Source: Lentinus brumalis (taxonomy: Eukaryota > Basidiomycota > Agaricomycetes > Polyporales > Polyporaceae). From it: a stretch of DNA of 64,000 bases. The notes under the pieces were generated by a model. That model was not told the DNA's origin, ran no database searches, and saw only the letters and a list, made by a program, of their open reading frames with translations. A program made the translations under genes and the position numbers. Of the stretch, positions 49,229 through 60,910 are shown in pieces; the stretch's first letter is position 1; each line of letters opens with the position of its first letter. The stretch spans positions 744,001 to 808,000 of the forward strand of contig MARA01000015.1 of NCBI GenBank assembly GCA_001792895.1, written 5' to 3'.

Positions 49229-50282
49229 TGATAGGTATCGGACACGTCTATGCACGGAATTTGCGCCCTTCCGGAGGTTCCACAGGAGCGAGCCCAGTAC
49301 TCCCGACCGTCCTACGTCGGCCAGTATGCTCGCCACAGCCCCATACTCCTTCCCTATCGCTCCGTCACCCCTCCTACCGTCCGAACCCTCGCACAGGTCG
49401 GACAACGCGGTCTGCAGCCCGTCCGCACCGAGCGGCGGCCTGTCAGACGGTTCACGTCCCCGATGAGACATCTAGCCGCAATTCCGGGGTCTCGTACGCA
49501 GCCTCGGTCACGGACGCATGGTCGGAGGGGTTCTGGAGCGTCCTTCACGCCAGTTGATTGGCCGATGTGGTTATCGCCGGAGTTGGAGCTCCGCGCCACC
49601 ATCTTGGGTAAACGTCGGTCGCCAGCGCCTCGAACCGGTTGGGGCTCGGCGCGCGCGCTGGTTGGTTAGCTGTGGTTAAAGGCTGACAGCAGGTCCGTGC
49701 GCAAGGAGCTCCGCCCGCCCCTATTGGCTCAGGACCGTTTGCGAGGGCTTTCCGAGGCTTGCGTGCTGTCGTTAGGGTAGCTTTGCTTTTGTACCTTCGG
49801 TAGCACGGTGTGCAATTCAGATTCCGTTCTCCCCACAGTTCAGCTCTAAGTCTACCGCCGCCGCTCCGTGCTCCACCGTCGAAAGTACGCCGTCACCGTC
49901 AAGAAGTCCTACCGTCGTCGAATCGATAAGTTCGAACCCGTTCCATCCGCTACTATCTCCGTGGTCTCCTCTCCGTGTCCTACGTGGTTCGCACCTGTCG
50001 CGTCCGTGCGTCGGAAGTCTCCTCGCCGTCCGGGCAGGCACCGTTGAGTCCTCCCTACGTCCCGTCTCCGTGCAGTTCCCTCCATTCGTCTCCGTGGTTT
50101 CCGCGCCTCTTTCCGGACGCTCCTGTCCTCCGGGGTCGTTCGTAGTTCCCCTGGACATAGGTCTCCGATCAGTTAGGATTGGTTAGGAGCCTCTTCCCTC
50201 CTCGCATATAAAATACGTGCATACAGCACTTGGCTGGAGATTTGTGTGGTGTTATCCGCTCATTTCGCCCCTTGGCGTATCA
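49229..50282 (+). repeat. 5' LTR (1,054 bases)
   Basis: Starts TGATAGGTATCGG and ends GGCGTATCA, that is TG..CA with short inverted ends TGATA/TATCA. It differs from the 3' LTR by three single-base losses (TACG for TACCG twice, GGGG for GGGGG) and one substitution near the end (GTTATCC for GTGATCC). Confidence 0.95.
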
Positions 50283-50285
50283 TAT

Positions 50286-50302
50286 TGGAGCCCACCGCGA
50301 GG
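50286..50302 (+). promoter_or_regulatory. Primer-binding site of the retrotransposon
   Basis: TGGAGCCCACCGCGAGG starts three bases after the 5' LTR. It begins with TGG, the complement of a tRNA CCA end. I could not match it to a specific tRNA. Confidence 0.6.
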
Positions 50303-50803
50303 GGTACTAGTGGCCATCTCTGATTTCAATCAAACTGTCGAGATCACCGTCCCCTTCCGAAACCGCTTCTCGTACCTCCGTCCGACTTCGGACAGCCTTT
50401 CCTACACCGCTACCGCCCTCGAGGAACTCCGTCAACGTCTCCGCGCATTCCGCGAGGAACTAGACGAGGAACTCACACCCTCCCCTCTCCTTCCGGATCC
50501 GCAAGCTTCGCTACCGCCCTGTCTTCCCCTTCGGAGCCGTCTTCCCTTACCCCGTTGCCGTCCTCCTCCGCTTCCCGTCCTCCCTCCCCTACAGGGAGCA
50601 CTACCTCTCGAGCCCGTTCGGACACCTCGACGTCAAGGTCTCGGACTCGCCGAGCCCACCTCGAACAGAACATCCCTCTCGCACCTCCTCTCGAGCTCCC
50701 ACCCCGCCGACGCAGGAACCCCGTACCACCAACAATTCAGGAAGCAACCTCACAGGCCGCCCCTACTACCCGTCCTATCTCTCCGCCCCTTCCGACTACC
50801 GAG

Positions 50804-52530
50804 ATGGACGACCCTCTCCCGAACCCGAACCCGATCAACAACCCCGAACCGGCTAACCCGCAGCCAGCGCCGCCTCAGCAGTTTCAGGGCGGTGCTCGCG
50901 ACCTCGGACCACACACCATGCCTCTCCCGAACGAGCGCGGCGCCCCGATCTGGGACGAAGCCGGCCGCGAGACCGTCCAGCGGTTCTTCGACCAGTACGA
51001 GCTCCTCCTGCGCAGGAACAACGTCGTCGACGATCGGGACAAGAAGCGCGGTGCGACGATCTACGTTCCGCTTCCGGTCTCCCGCCGCTGGTCCTCGATG
51101 CCCGAGTTCCGCGACGAGCATACGACGTACGAGCAGTGGCGCGACACCGTAGTAGACTACTACGTCGGAGCCGACGAGAACCATCAGTACACTATGGCCG
51201 ACTACCACGAGCTCATGGCCCGTCAGTATCCCAAGGGCTTCCAGAATCTAGCGGACTACTCGCAGTTCTACGTCGAATACCACCCGATAGCGTCGTACCT
51301 CATCAACCAGCAGCCTCCCGAGCTGACCCAGCGCGACGCCGCCTACAACCTCCTACGCCTCCTGAACACCTCGCAGCGGAGCGCGGTCGACGGACGCCTC
51401 GCTCAGAAGGTCCCGGACAAGCCCCGAGCGGTGTCCTACACCCTGGCGCAGGTGCACGAGGCCATCTCCTATACGATCGGGGACTCCGTTGACTTCGACG
51501 CGAATCCGGCGTTCGAGCGGTACGGAAGCCTGCGTCCGCCGCTGACAGGGGGGCACTACGCCGCTCCGAGAGCGCCTGAGCCGTTCCGCGGAAGGAATCC
51601 CGCCCCGAGGCAGGAACCCTTGGCCGACGACAAGACCATCACGATCAAGACGGAGGACCTTCAGACTCTCGTGCAGACGGCCGTTCAAACCGCTATGCGC
51701 GGTAGGAACGAGCCTCGCGACCGCGACCGCCGATTGGAACTCCAGCGGGGCCCGCCCCAAGTCCGCGAACCGCCGCCGCACCAGGAGCAGCAGCCGCGCT
51801 TCCCCCGCGACGTTCCGAGGTATCCGCAAGGGCAGCAGCCCGCTCCGGACGGCGGGAGGCTTACAATCCCCCCGGAACGAGCCCCGCGAACGCGACCGAA
51901 ACTGCTATTACTGCGGTCACACGGACTGTAGCATAGGCCGCTGCCCCGACGTCGAGACCGACATCCGTGACGGCCTGATCCAACGCTCTGCGCAGACGGG
52001 CCAGCTTGTCCTAGCAACGGCCAGCCCATTCCGCGCGGCAGGGGTCCGATTCGAGAGCAAGTCCGCTTCTACTACGATCGGAACCAGCCCCAGCCGCCCG
52101 AGCCTCCGGCGGTCGCGCAGCTCATGTTCTCCGTCCTCACAGCCTCCGGCCAACGGTCCGTACGTACGGCCGAAGAGGAGAACGAGATGCTCCGTCACAA
52201 GATCAACTTCCTCGAGGACCGCGAGAAGCGTAAGCGCGCAGTGTTCGACGGGGTCGAGCTTCCGGCGCGCCCTCCGAAGAAGGCGACCGCCCGCAAGCCT
52301 GCCCGTACTTCCGGACCTTCGACCAGGGCGACCCGAGTCGAGGAGGTACCGGACGAGGAGCCGCTGCGTTCCGCACACATCGAGGAGATACCGGAGGACC
52401 AGCCGTTCCAGAGGGAGCGCCCGCGCCGAGAGCGAGACGCCGGAGGTGGTTAACGACCCTTCCTACGTCGTACCGGTACACCCTTACGCGCAAGTCCGCG
52501 ACGCCTCCGCGCCGGTGCGCCGAAGGCTAA
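50804..52530 (+). CDS. Retrotransposon gag (frame-broken)
   Basis: Structural protein of the retrotransposon particle. The first in-frame ATG is at 50804 (TEMDDPLPNPNPINNPEPAN), although protein-like sequence extends upstream to about 50313 across a -1 slip. The core includes PIWDEAGRETVQRFFDQYEL and YEQWRDTVVDYYVGADENHQ. A zinc knuckle near 51908-51950 reads CYYCGHTDCSIGRC, i.e. C-x2-C-x4-C-x4-C with Cys where His is usual. It is out of frame with the preceding part. Another slip near 52030 leads to the segment NEMLRHKINFLEDREKRKRA. Boundaries with the protease are not sharp. Confidence 0.75.
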
Positions 52531-52759
52531 GATTTCGCGTACGGCCCTAACGCGCCCGCGCTAAGTCACCCGAGGTGACCCCGCGTCCGAGGCAGCCGGC
52601 CGACCTCAACCGGCATCCGAGCACGTCGTCGGACCAACTGGACAAGCCCCCGTGCAGCCCGCCGGTAGGGTTACTGCGTACCGGAACCTCCCGCCGGTAG
52701 CGGACAAGGATGCAGAGGAGCGTGTTGGCAGCGCAACTTCGTCAACGAGCAGTCGGTCC

Positions 52760-53520
52760 ACCTCTCCGTGTCCGAGCTCTTCAGTCTCGCTCCGGGAATC
52801 TGTAAGAAGGCGCACAAGATGACGGGCAGCAAACGCGTCGCCTTCGACGTGCCGGCCATCCCGCTGTCGGTCCTGTCCGTAATGATGGACGACCCCGAGA
52901 CCTCCGAAGACGTCCTGGAGTCGGTGCAGTGCCTGGAGGACCTGTCCGGTCCGCCGAGGAGGCAGGAAGCACCGGAGGCATCGTGTCCCTCCAGCTGCGG
53001 GGAGGCGACGCGACGACGAAGAGGACGAGCCGGTTCCCCGCCAACGCAGCCGCTCCAACAGTCTCATAGTCGGCAAGCCCAGCGAGAAACTCCGGGCGCT
53101 CTTCGCCTGGGTCAACGAGGCGGAACTGGTAGAGTGCGTCTACGACCCCGGCTCCGAGGTCGTAGCGATCTCGGCGGACAAATGCTACGAGCTCGGCATC
53201 CCGTGCGACGAGAGGCAGAAGAATCCGATGACCTCCGCAACGGAACCAAGGACACCACCAAAGGCCTAGCTAACAACGTCCTACTGGAGCTGCAGGGCGG
53301 GATCGCCATCTACCTACAGATGCACGTCGTGGAGAACGCCGCCTACGACATCCTGCTCGGTCGTCCCTTCGAGACTCTGATGGGGGTCAGCAGCCGGAAC
53401 CTCCCCGACGAGAAGCACGAGCTGGTGGTTACCTGTCCGAACACGGACCGCTGCCTGACCCTCCGCACTTACGCCCGCGGAGACTCGCCGAAGACGTCGG
53501 AACCGCCCATGGGTTTTCGG
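52760..53520 (+). CDS. Retrotransposon aspartic protease domain (frame-broken)
   Basis: Retropepsin-like domain: the active-site strand reads ECVYDPGSEVVAIS (D-P-G-S in place of D-T/S-G), then CYELGIPCDERQKNP. After a -1 slip near 53235 (one C in GCA would restore TSANGTKD) comes LQMHVVENAAYDILLGRPFE, the conserved second half. It processes the Gag-Pol polyprotein in intact relatives. Confidence 0.7.
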
Positions 53521-53615
53521 CCTTCGAGGATCTGACCGCCGGTCGGGGAGAGGTCGCCCTTCTGGTAGAATACCAGCATACCACCCAGCACGCCCGGGCT
53601 ACCGCCTACGCCCCC

Positions 53616-55660
53616 ATGCCCGACGGTGCCCCTATATCTATTCTCCTTTCCTATCTGTCCGCTTGCGAGGAGGTCACGTCTAAACCGTCGCTCCAATCCC
53701 TCTTCTTTTCCACTGTTCCGTCAGCTCTCTCGTCCTCTGTCTCTCCGATGCGTTCCTCTGCTTCCGGCTCTCTATCTCCTACGTCGGTTCCGGTGGGTCC
53801 GGGCCGTCCGGTGGCTACATACCCAGTCTCCAAGACGAAAAGCCAACCGCAGCGACCGGTCCCCCCGAACCGCGATACCCCTCGTCTCTCCGCTACTGGT
53901 TCCAAGCCTCCGTTCACGGTTCTACTAAAAAGCAAAAAGAAATACAAGCCGGTCGCTCTCAAGGTCCGTCCTGTGATCGGCGAGCTGCCCGCAGAATACC
54001 GCATCGTCCGCAACCGGATCGGCGACCCTCTAGCCGACCTCCCGCTCCTAGACCCGAACCCTCCGCCGTATGTTCCGACGGGACGCTACACCGCGGAGCG
54101 CAGGGAGCGTTTTCGAGCGCATCACGCGCAATGGTTACTGCCCGCCGAGCTGGACGTCCTAGACGACTTCATGTGCAAACAACAGGGAGCATTCGCGTGG
54201 GACGACTCCGAGCGGGGCAGCTTCCGGCGTGACATGTTCCCCCAGTGCGCTTCCCGGTCATTCCGCATGTTCCGTGGGTAGAGAAGAACTTCCCTATCCC
54301 GCCCGGTATTTACGCTCAAGCCGCGGCCCTCATCCAACGGAAGATCGCCGCCGGAGTCTACGAGCCTTCCAACGCGTCCTACCGGTCCCGGTGGTTCTGC
54401 GTACTCAAGAAGGACGGCAACATTCGGATCGTCCACAGCCTCGAGCCTCTCAACAAGGTCACCATCCAGCACTCCGGAGTCCCGCCGGTCCCGGATCACC
54501 TCGCGGAACAGTTCGCCGGTCGCGCGTGTGGCACGACGTTGGACCTCTACGTGGGGTACGACGAACGGGAAATCGACGAGCGCTCGCGCGACTTAACCAC
54601 CTTCCAGACGCCGTTCGGAGCTATGCGCCTTACGACGCTTCCGATGGGTTGGTCGAACTCAGTTCCGATCTTCCACGACGACGTCACGTTCATCCTGCAG
54701 CCGGAGATCCCGCACGTAACCCTTCCCTATATCGACGATGTTACGGTCAAGGGCCCCGCGGACCAGTACAAGGTTGCCGTAGGAGGGTGGGAGATGATCC
54801 CGGCGAATCCGGGAGTCCGAAGGTACTTCTGGGAACATCTACCGGACGTCAACCGTTGCGTTCAGCGGGTCAAGCATGCCGGCGGGACGTTCTCCGGGAC
54901 TAAGGCGAACATAGGACCACCGGAGTTCGTAGCCATCGGGCACTTCTGTACTCCGGAAGGGCGTAAGCCCGACGTCAAGCGCACCGAAGCCATCGCCAAC
55001 TGGGGACCGTGCAAGGACCTCTCGGAGGTCCGGGCCTTCCTCGGAACGGTCGGGGTGGCCCGCATCTTCATCAAGGACTTCGCCAAGCGAGCTAACCCCC
55101 TGGTCAAGCTAACTCGGAAGGATGTTCCTTTCGAGTTCGGGGCGGAGCAGCTACAGGCGATGGCGGACCTCAAGCAGGCTCTCCTGGACTCCCCCGCCCT
55201 CCGTCCGCTCGACTACGAGTCCGACGCTCCTGTCATCCTGGCCGTCGACACCTCCTACATCGCCGTGGGCTACCACCTCGCCCAACAAGACATCAACGAC
55301 CCGAAAATCCGCTACTACAATCGCTTCGGCTCTATAACCCTCAACGAGCGCGAAGCCCGTTTCTCGCAGGCCAAGCTCGAGCTTTACGGACTCTACCGGA
55401 CACTTCGCGCACTCCGGTTCCACCTGATCGGGGTCCGCAACCTTGTCGTCGAAGTCGACGCCCGCTACATCGAGGGTATGCTCCGGCACCCCGACTACGC
55501 CCCGTCCGCTTCGATGAACCGCTGGATAGTCTCCATCACAACCTTCCACTTCACCCTAGTCCACGTACCCGGAGTACACCACGGCCCCGACGGCCTGTCG
55601 AGGCGTCCACCTCAGCCGGGGACACGCCCGAGCCGGACGATGACTTCGACGACTGGATCG
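53616..55660 (+). CDS. Retrotransposon reverse transcriptase and RNase H
   Basis: RT palm motifs in order: RWFCVLKKDGNIRIVHSLEP, the first catalytic Asp in TTLDLYVGYDE, TPFGAMRLTTLPMGWSN, and the Y-I-D-D box in LPYIDDVTVKGP. Then VRAFLGTVGVARIFIKDFAK and the RNase H-type ILAVDTSYIAVGYHL. A -1 slip near 54243 (run CCCCC) separates the N-terminal segment from the palm. Another at the 3' end near 55620 (run GGGG) separates it from integrase. Confidence 0.9.
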
Positions 55661-55674
55661 ACCGGCTCTATAGC

Positions 55675-57212
55675 ATGATGCACTTGGTCAACCCTCCTCC
55701 GACGCTCCGTTTGTCCGACGCCCCGCTACGCGCACCGGCCGCACCGGACGCGCCCTCCTTCACCATCCTCATGCAGCAAACCAGCGGAACGTCCGCGAAG
55801 CTACCGGAGGTCCCGCCGATACCGTACGATCGGTTTCCGCGGACATCCGCTGCAGCGAAGATGGACCGACGCCTCGAGCTAGCGCGCGAGTGGTTAAGGT
55901 CTCGCGAGCGCCCGTCAGAGCTCGACGACCGGGAGTTCACCCGACTCTCGAAGTGGGCCAAGGATTTCTTCGTCGACAAGGAGGGCCGTCTTTGGCGCAC
56001 CTCAGAAGACGGGGCCCACAAGAGGGTACTCGCACCGGACATCCGCTCGCAGGTCCTAGTCGAAATGCACGATTACATCGGACACCGCGGAATCTACGCG
56101 ACCCGAGCCTTCGTCGCGGAACGTTTCTGGTGGCCGGAAATGAAGTCCGACGTTGCCTGGTACGTCCGTAGCTGTCACCTGTGCCAGATCCGCCAGACTA
56201 CTCGTATCCACATCCCTCCGACCATTCCGTACCCTGCTCCGCCGATGGTCCGCGTTCACGTCGACTCTATGGATATGCCAGGGACCTACAAGCACTTCTT
56301 CCACGCGCGGTGCGCTACTACGTCCTGGGTCGAAGGCCGAGCGTCCAAGTCGCAGACCGCGCAAGTCATCGGCGACTGGCTCTACCAAGATCTCCTGTGC
56401 CGGTGGGGCGCGGTCTCCGAGATCGTGTCCGACAACGGGTCCCCCTGGATAGCCGCCCTCGAGTACCTCTCGAAGAAGTACCACGTCTTTCATATCCGTA
56501 TCTCCGGCTACAATTCGCAGGCAAACGGAATAGTCGAAAGACCGCACTTCCACGTCCGGGACGGCCTCTTCAAGGCCTGCGACGGGGATGCCTCCCTATG
56601 GGTCTCCCGAGTATACACCACCCTCTGGGCGGACAGAGTCACCGTCCGACGACGCCTAGGCTGCTCTCCGTACTTCGCGGTCACCGGGACGAACCCAATC
56701 ATGCCATTCGACATCGCTGAGGCGACCTACCTGATGCCGGTACCCACCAAGATGCTATCGACCGCCGAGCTCATCGTCCGACGCGCCATCGCACTCCAGA
56801 AGCGTCCGGAGCAGCTCAGCCTCCTCGCTCTACGGTCTTCAAGCAGCGGGTCGAGGCAGCGCAGAAGTTCGAGCAGGACCACGCTCGGACAATCAAGTCC
56901 TTCAACTTCGAGCGCGGACGCCTCGTCCTCATGCGCAATACCGCCATCGAAAAGTCCCTCAACCGCAAGATGCGCCCCCGTTACCTCGGCCCCTACGTGG
57001 TCATCAAGCGGAACCGCGGCGGAGCATATGTCATCGCCGAACTCAACGGCGCCGTCTTCGACCGCCCCGTCGCCGCCTTCCGACTCATCCCGTACCTCGC
57101 CCGAGAAGCTATCTACGTGCCCGACGGTGCGCTCGACGTCTCCGACGACAAGCTCCGCATCATCGAAGCAACGGAGGTAGATGAGCAGGAGGACTTCGAG
57201 GACGTGGATTAA
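55675..57212 (+). CDS. Retrotransposon integrase
   Basis: HHCC zinc domain (H-D-Y-I-G-H-R-G ... C-H-L-C), then the DDE core with Asp in VRVHVDSMDMPG, Asp in SEIVSDNGSPW, and Glu in NSQANGIVERPHF. The C-terminal part reads RYLGPYVVIKRNRGGAYVIA (GPY/F type) and ends at the TAA 57210-57212. It is out of frame with the core because of a -1 slip near 56833; TACG to TACCG would cure it, the same change that distinguishes the two LTRs. No chromodomain. Confidence 0.9.
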
Positions 57213-57240
57213 CCACCCCGGGTTTAGCGCCCACGGAAGC

Positions 57241-57285
57241 GTCGACTGAGGACAGTCGACATTTCAGTGGGGAGGGGAGGGATAT
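57241..57285 (+). promoter_or_regulatory. Hairpin plus polypurine tract, internal copy
   Basis: GTCGACTG-AGGA-CAGTCGAC is a perfect 8-bp stem with a four-base loop, followed by ATTTCAGTGGGGAGGGGA and GGGATATCCC. It lies 29 bases after the integrase stop, where the original element's polypurine tract would be expected, but no LTR follows. Confidence 0.85.
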
Positions 57286-57761
57286 CCCGCGCCAAGCACT
57301 ACATTACGAGAAACTATACCTACTGTTGCCCTTTACTTACGTCCCCCGTTCCCTTCCCTATGACAATCTATTCTCCTTCCGCACTACCGTCCGAATTTTC
57401 TCCGAGTCTCTAAGGGTCGTCTCACATTCCTTTACCTCTCCGGACCTTCCTATCAGGTTTCCTACGTGGCCAACTACCGGGCACATCGCGCCTCCGAGGC
57501 GTCCGAGCCCCGTCCGATGCGTTACAACATTCCTTTACATCTAGACACTAGTACTTACAATTCTGCCCTACGGCGCACCACACTATCCTTACCACTCAGT
57601 CCAATTCAAAACAAGACAGCATTCATTTTCTTTGCATATACAAAGCATTCGAGACTACAAGGACAGACCAAGAAAATTACTACTGTACAAAGCGCGACCG
57701 AAGCCCACTAACGCTCCTGCTACTGACACAGGAGGACCGTCCGAGGCGTCCGAAGCAGCAA
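57286..57761. other. Start of the accessory block, non-coding
   Basis: About 0.48 kb, A+T-richer, between the internal polypurine tract and the stop codon of the antisense gene; probably 3' flank of that gene. No coding sense on the plus strand. Confidence 0.45.
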
Positions 57762-59766
57762 TCAGGAGTCCCCACCCCCAGGCGCACGGAACCGGAGGAG
57801 CTTCGCGACGAGGTCCTGTCCGGGGTCCGTCGCCGCGAGCCGCGAAAAGCTGATCTTGGGAGGCAGCTCCACCCCCTCCTCCTCCGACCGATACTTCCCG
57901 AAGGTCTCTCCGGTGAGCTCCTTCTCCCGCGTCATCCGAGCGACGAGCTCGTGGGCCTTCCCCCAGATGTCGTACACCAGCCGGTTGGCCTCCAGCCGGT
58001 TCTCCGCGACCAGCCGGTCGAACGGCGAGAGTCCGGACAAGTCCCCCTGGTAGGGGACCGAGAAGGGAGCGGAGAACGAGACCCCCGCAGGCAAGGAGGT
58101 CCCCGCAGTCCCGGCAGGAGTCGTCGGAGGCGCAGTAGGAGCGGGCGCGTTCCAGGGAAGGACCTTGAAGACCGCCCAGCCCTTGTGCTTGTCGCGGAAG
58201 GCCGCGACCTCCGCGGGCTCGACGGTCGGAGCGAAGTCCGCAGGGATCGCAGTGGGCGCGATGGCGTCGGGCAGACCGAGAGCTCGCAGCCGCTCAGCGA
58301 GCGCGTCCTGGTCGACGACCCGGAAACGCGGCCGGTCCCGCTCGAAGATCGCGATGAACCGGACGGCCATGTAGCGAATGTCGGGGGTGCCGGGGATAGG
58401 GACCCAGCCCTCGCCGTTGAAGAGGGCGATGGTCTTGCGGTTCCCTATCGAACGCTAAGGGTCAGCCACCGCGGAAGGCAGAGAAGAGGACGGACTTACA
58501 GGACATCTCGCCGAAGACGTTGGAGCCGGCCCACCGGCACCCTTGCGCGTCCTTCTTGCACTTCTGGCAGAGGCCGACCTTCCCCGACGGGAGGCAGCGG
58601 CCCCCCTTCGAGCGACAGAGGTCGCACTAAGGTCCTACAAGTTAGCAAACGATCGCCACGGCAGGAACGAGCGGAGACTTACTGGTCCCTCGAAGGAGAT
58701 CAGCACTCCCTCCTCCGAGCCGCTCGTGGGGTCGGTCTTGGGCTTCTTCCTGCCGCTGCGCCGGCCGAACCACCGGCGGGCTTGCGCTTCTTGCTGCCAC
58801 TGGGCTGGGGTTCCTGCGTCGTGCTGGCGAGCTCGTCGTCCTCGCTGGAACCTTCGCGTCCTCGTCGCCGCCGTCGTCCTGCGGAGGCTTCTGCCCCTGC
58901 GGCGTCTTCGGACCCGGCGGAGCCTTCGAACCCTGCGGAGTCTTCGGCCCTTGCGGAGCCTTGCGCCCTTGCGGGGTCTTGGGGCCTTGAGAAGTCGTGC
59001 GTGCGGGCGGCGGGCTAGGAAGCGGCGAGATCCTGAAGAGTTTCGCTACGACGTCCGGGGCGAACGGGAGGTACTTGTCCTTGTCCGTAAATTCGAGAGC
59101 GCGAGGCTCGGAGGGGTCCGCGTTCGCGAGCAAGTTCACTACACGCCGGAGGTTAGCGCAAAAAGGGACGCCTCGGAGGCGTAGGAACGTACCGTAGTCC
59201 GAGACGGCGGTCTCCGCCTTCTGGTAGACCTCAAGCCGGCTCCGCGCCAGCTTCAGCTCGTGCTCCAAGTCCCGAGCCTCCGCGACGTCCGCGGGAGTGT
59301 TCCGCCGACCGGGTTTGACGCGGCGCGACACTTCCTGGAAGCGGGCCTCGGCGTTCTTGATGCCTTCCTGGTGGAGTTGGACTTGCGCGCGGAGGAAGTC
59401 CGCGTCCCGGGCCAGGACCGCCTGGCTGCACTTGCGGAAGAACTCCCGCTGGAGCTCCGGGGGGCGTGCTCGCTGAACGTCCCCCAAAACGCGGGAAAGC
59501 GGGACCGGTATTCCCCGCTGGGTTCGGAAGGCGCGGCCTCCTAGAGGATTCAGTCGACCGCCCGGTTGGCCCCCGATGGCTCCGACAAACAGGGCGAAAC
59601 TCACCAGGTAGCGGAGGAAGTGCTCCGCGGCCTCCCCGTAGTATCGGCCCGAGTAGGGGTGCAGCTCGTCCAGGACGAAGCCCTCGACGAAGGAGGCGAA
59701 GTTCGAGGCGTTGGTGAAGTCCTCGGGGTCGCTGAGGTCGACGTTAGGAGAGAGAGGGGCTGCCAT
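57762..59766 (-). CDS. Antisense accessory gene 1: Zn2Cys6-like protein inside the retrotransposon
   Basis: Runs against the element. The ATG at 59766 starts MAAPLSPNVDLSDPEDFTN. Exons about 59605-59766, 59193-59517, 58683-59138, 58500-58626 and 57762-58444, each junction GT..AG with 54-87-base introns. The second exon is helical and charged; the third has a P-x-T-P-Q-G repeat tract, an acidic stretch (SSEDDELASTTQEP) and basic stretches (SKKRKP, RKKPK) that look like nuclear signals. Two -1 slips here (near 58860 and 58770) are each cured by one G or C. The fourth exon encodes CDLCRSKGGRC then CQKCKKDAQGC, spacing C-x2-C-x6-C-x8-C-x2-C-x6-C, which fits the fungal Zn2Cys6 consensus. The last exon begins NRKTIALFNGEGWVPIPGTP. 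Function unknown; DNA binding is inference from the cysteine pattern. Confidence 0.7.
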
Positions 59767-59994
59767 GTTGAAGCGTCGAGGAGGGAGGAAGCGGTCAAGG
59801 AGCACGAGCGACCGAACGCGCCCGACGGCAGGTCTTTAAGGGAGCCTCGGAGGCAAAAAATTTCGCGTCCTCAATCACGAACGAAGGTCAAACAATCAGG
59901 AAGCACCGGGCTTCGCGACGTCACCGCGCCTTCGCCGTCAACGGAGTTCATCCGCTGTCATGCCGAAACGAGTAACTTTATTTCCGCTTTAGGA

Positions 59995-60802
59995 CTATTC
60001 TACGGGCGCTCCGTCGACGCAGCGCGCCCTCCGCGCTATCCGCACGCCCTCCTGAGGAGTTCCCCGTCTCCGATCCTTCCTAGCGTCCGAGCCCTCGATG
60101 ATGTCTTCCCCCGCGTCGACGTCGTACACCACTCGCACCGGCGAGTCCGCTCCTAGCAGAACAAGGTCAGACCGTGCGGCACGCGTAGGAAGGGAGCGCT
60201 TACGAGCAACTGCGCGAGTTTCGCTTCGGAGCCGGCCGTCCTCGAGTGCGATGCGCTCGCGGCGGAGCTCTTCCTGTCGCTCCGCGAGTCGACGGATCTC
60301 CGCAGTAACACGGAAGGCCAGGGCCAGGTCCGGCCGTCGGGAACGATTCAGCACTAGGAGGCACTCTCGGGCGACCTGAAGCTCGCGAGAGACGTCCAGT
60401 TCCTCGGCAGACACCGCGGCCAAGCGCAACGCCCGGCGGGAGCTGTCTATCCGGCCCAGGAAGTCTCGCACGGCAGCGTTCCGGAGGTCAGCCTCGATAG
60501 GCCACTCCGATAAGGTCGTCCGAGTACGCTCGCATAGCTCGAGTACCTGTCCGGGGGTGCATCCGAGGATCATCAGCCCGTCCTGGGCGGAAATCAGCAC
60601 CGAAGGCACTCCGGAGAGGATAGGGACGTACCAGGAGATCAGCTATCGTCGACATGTCGCGTCGCAGCTCAACCTCGTCGTCGCCGAAATTTCCAGACTC
60701 AAGGTCCGCTTCGAGGAGAGACACCGCACCATCGGCGTACCGAAGAGCGTCCTCCCTCACGGTGATCCGGAGCTCGGGCCAAGTCGCAGGTCCGTTCGGC
60801 AT
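59995..60802 (-). CDS. Antisense accessory gene 2: helical coiled-coil-like protein
   Basis: Second gene on the minus strand of the accessory block. ATG at 60802; exons 60632-60802 and 59995-60582 joined by an intron with donor GTACGT and acceptor CCCAG in phase 0. The product, about 250 residues, is helical and charged (RLAERQEELRRERIALEDGR suggests a coiled coil) and ends basic, with a final VYDVDAGEDIIEGSDARKD segment. No family recognised. A TATTTAAA on the minus strand (about 60843-60850) lies some 40-50 bases upstream, a plausible own promoter. No frame breaks. Confidence 0.6.
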
Positions 60803-60910
60803 GGCGTTCGGTACTACAGGACAGTGCTGGATGGTACGGCGACTTTAAATACTCGCAGGGGCCAGCCTATCGATGGTGTCGTTCCCCCCTCATCCCGCCC
60901 GCCAATCGGA

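Noticed and set aside
57951..59018. Plus-strand gene of about 355 codons within the retrotransposon
   Set aside because: Arg/Pro-rich shadow; the minus strand has exons with consensus introns and a cysteine cluster.
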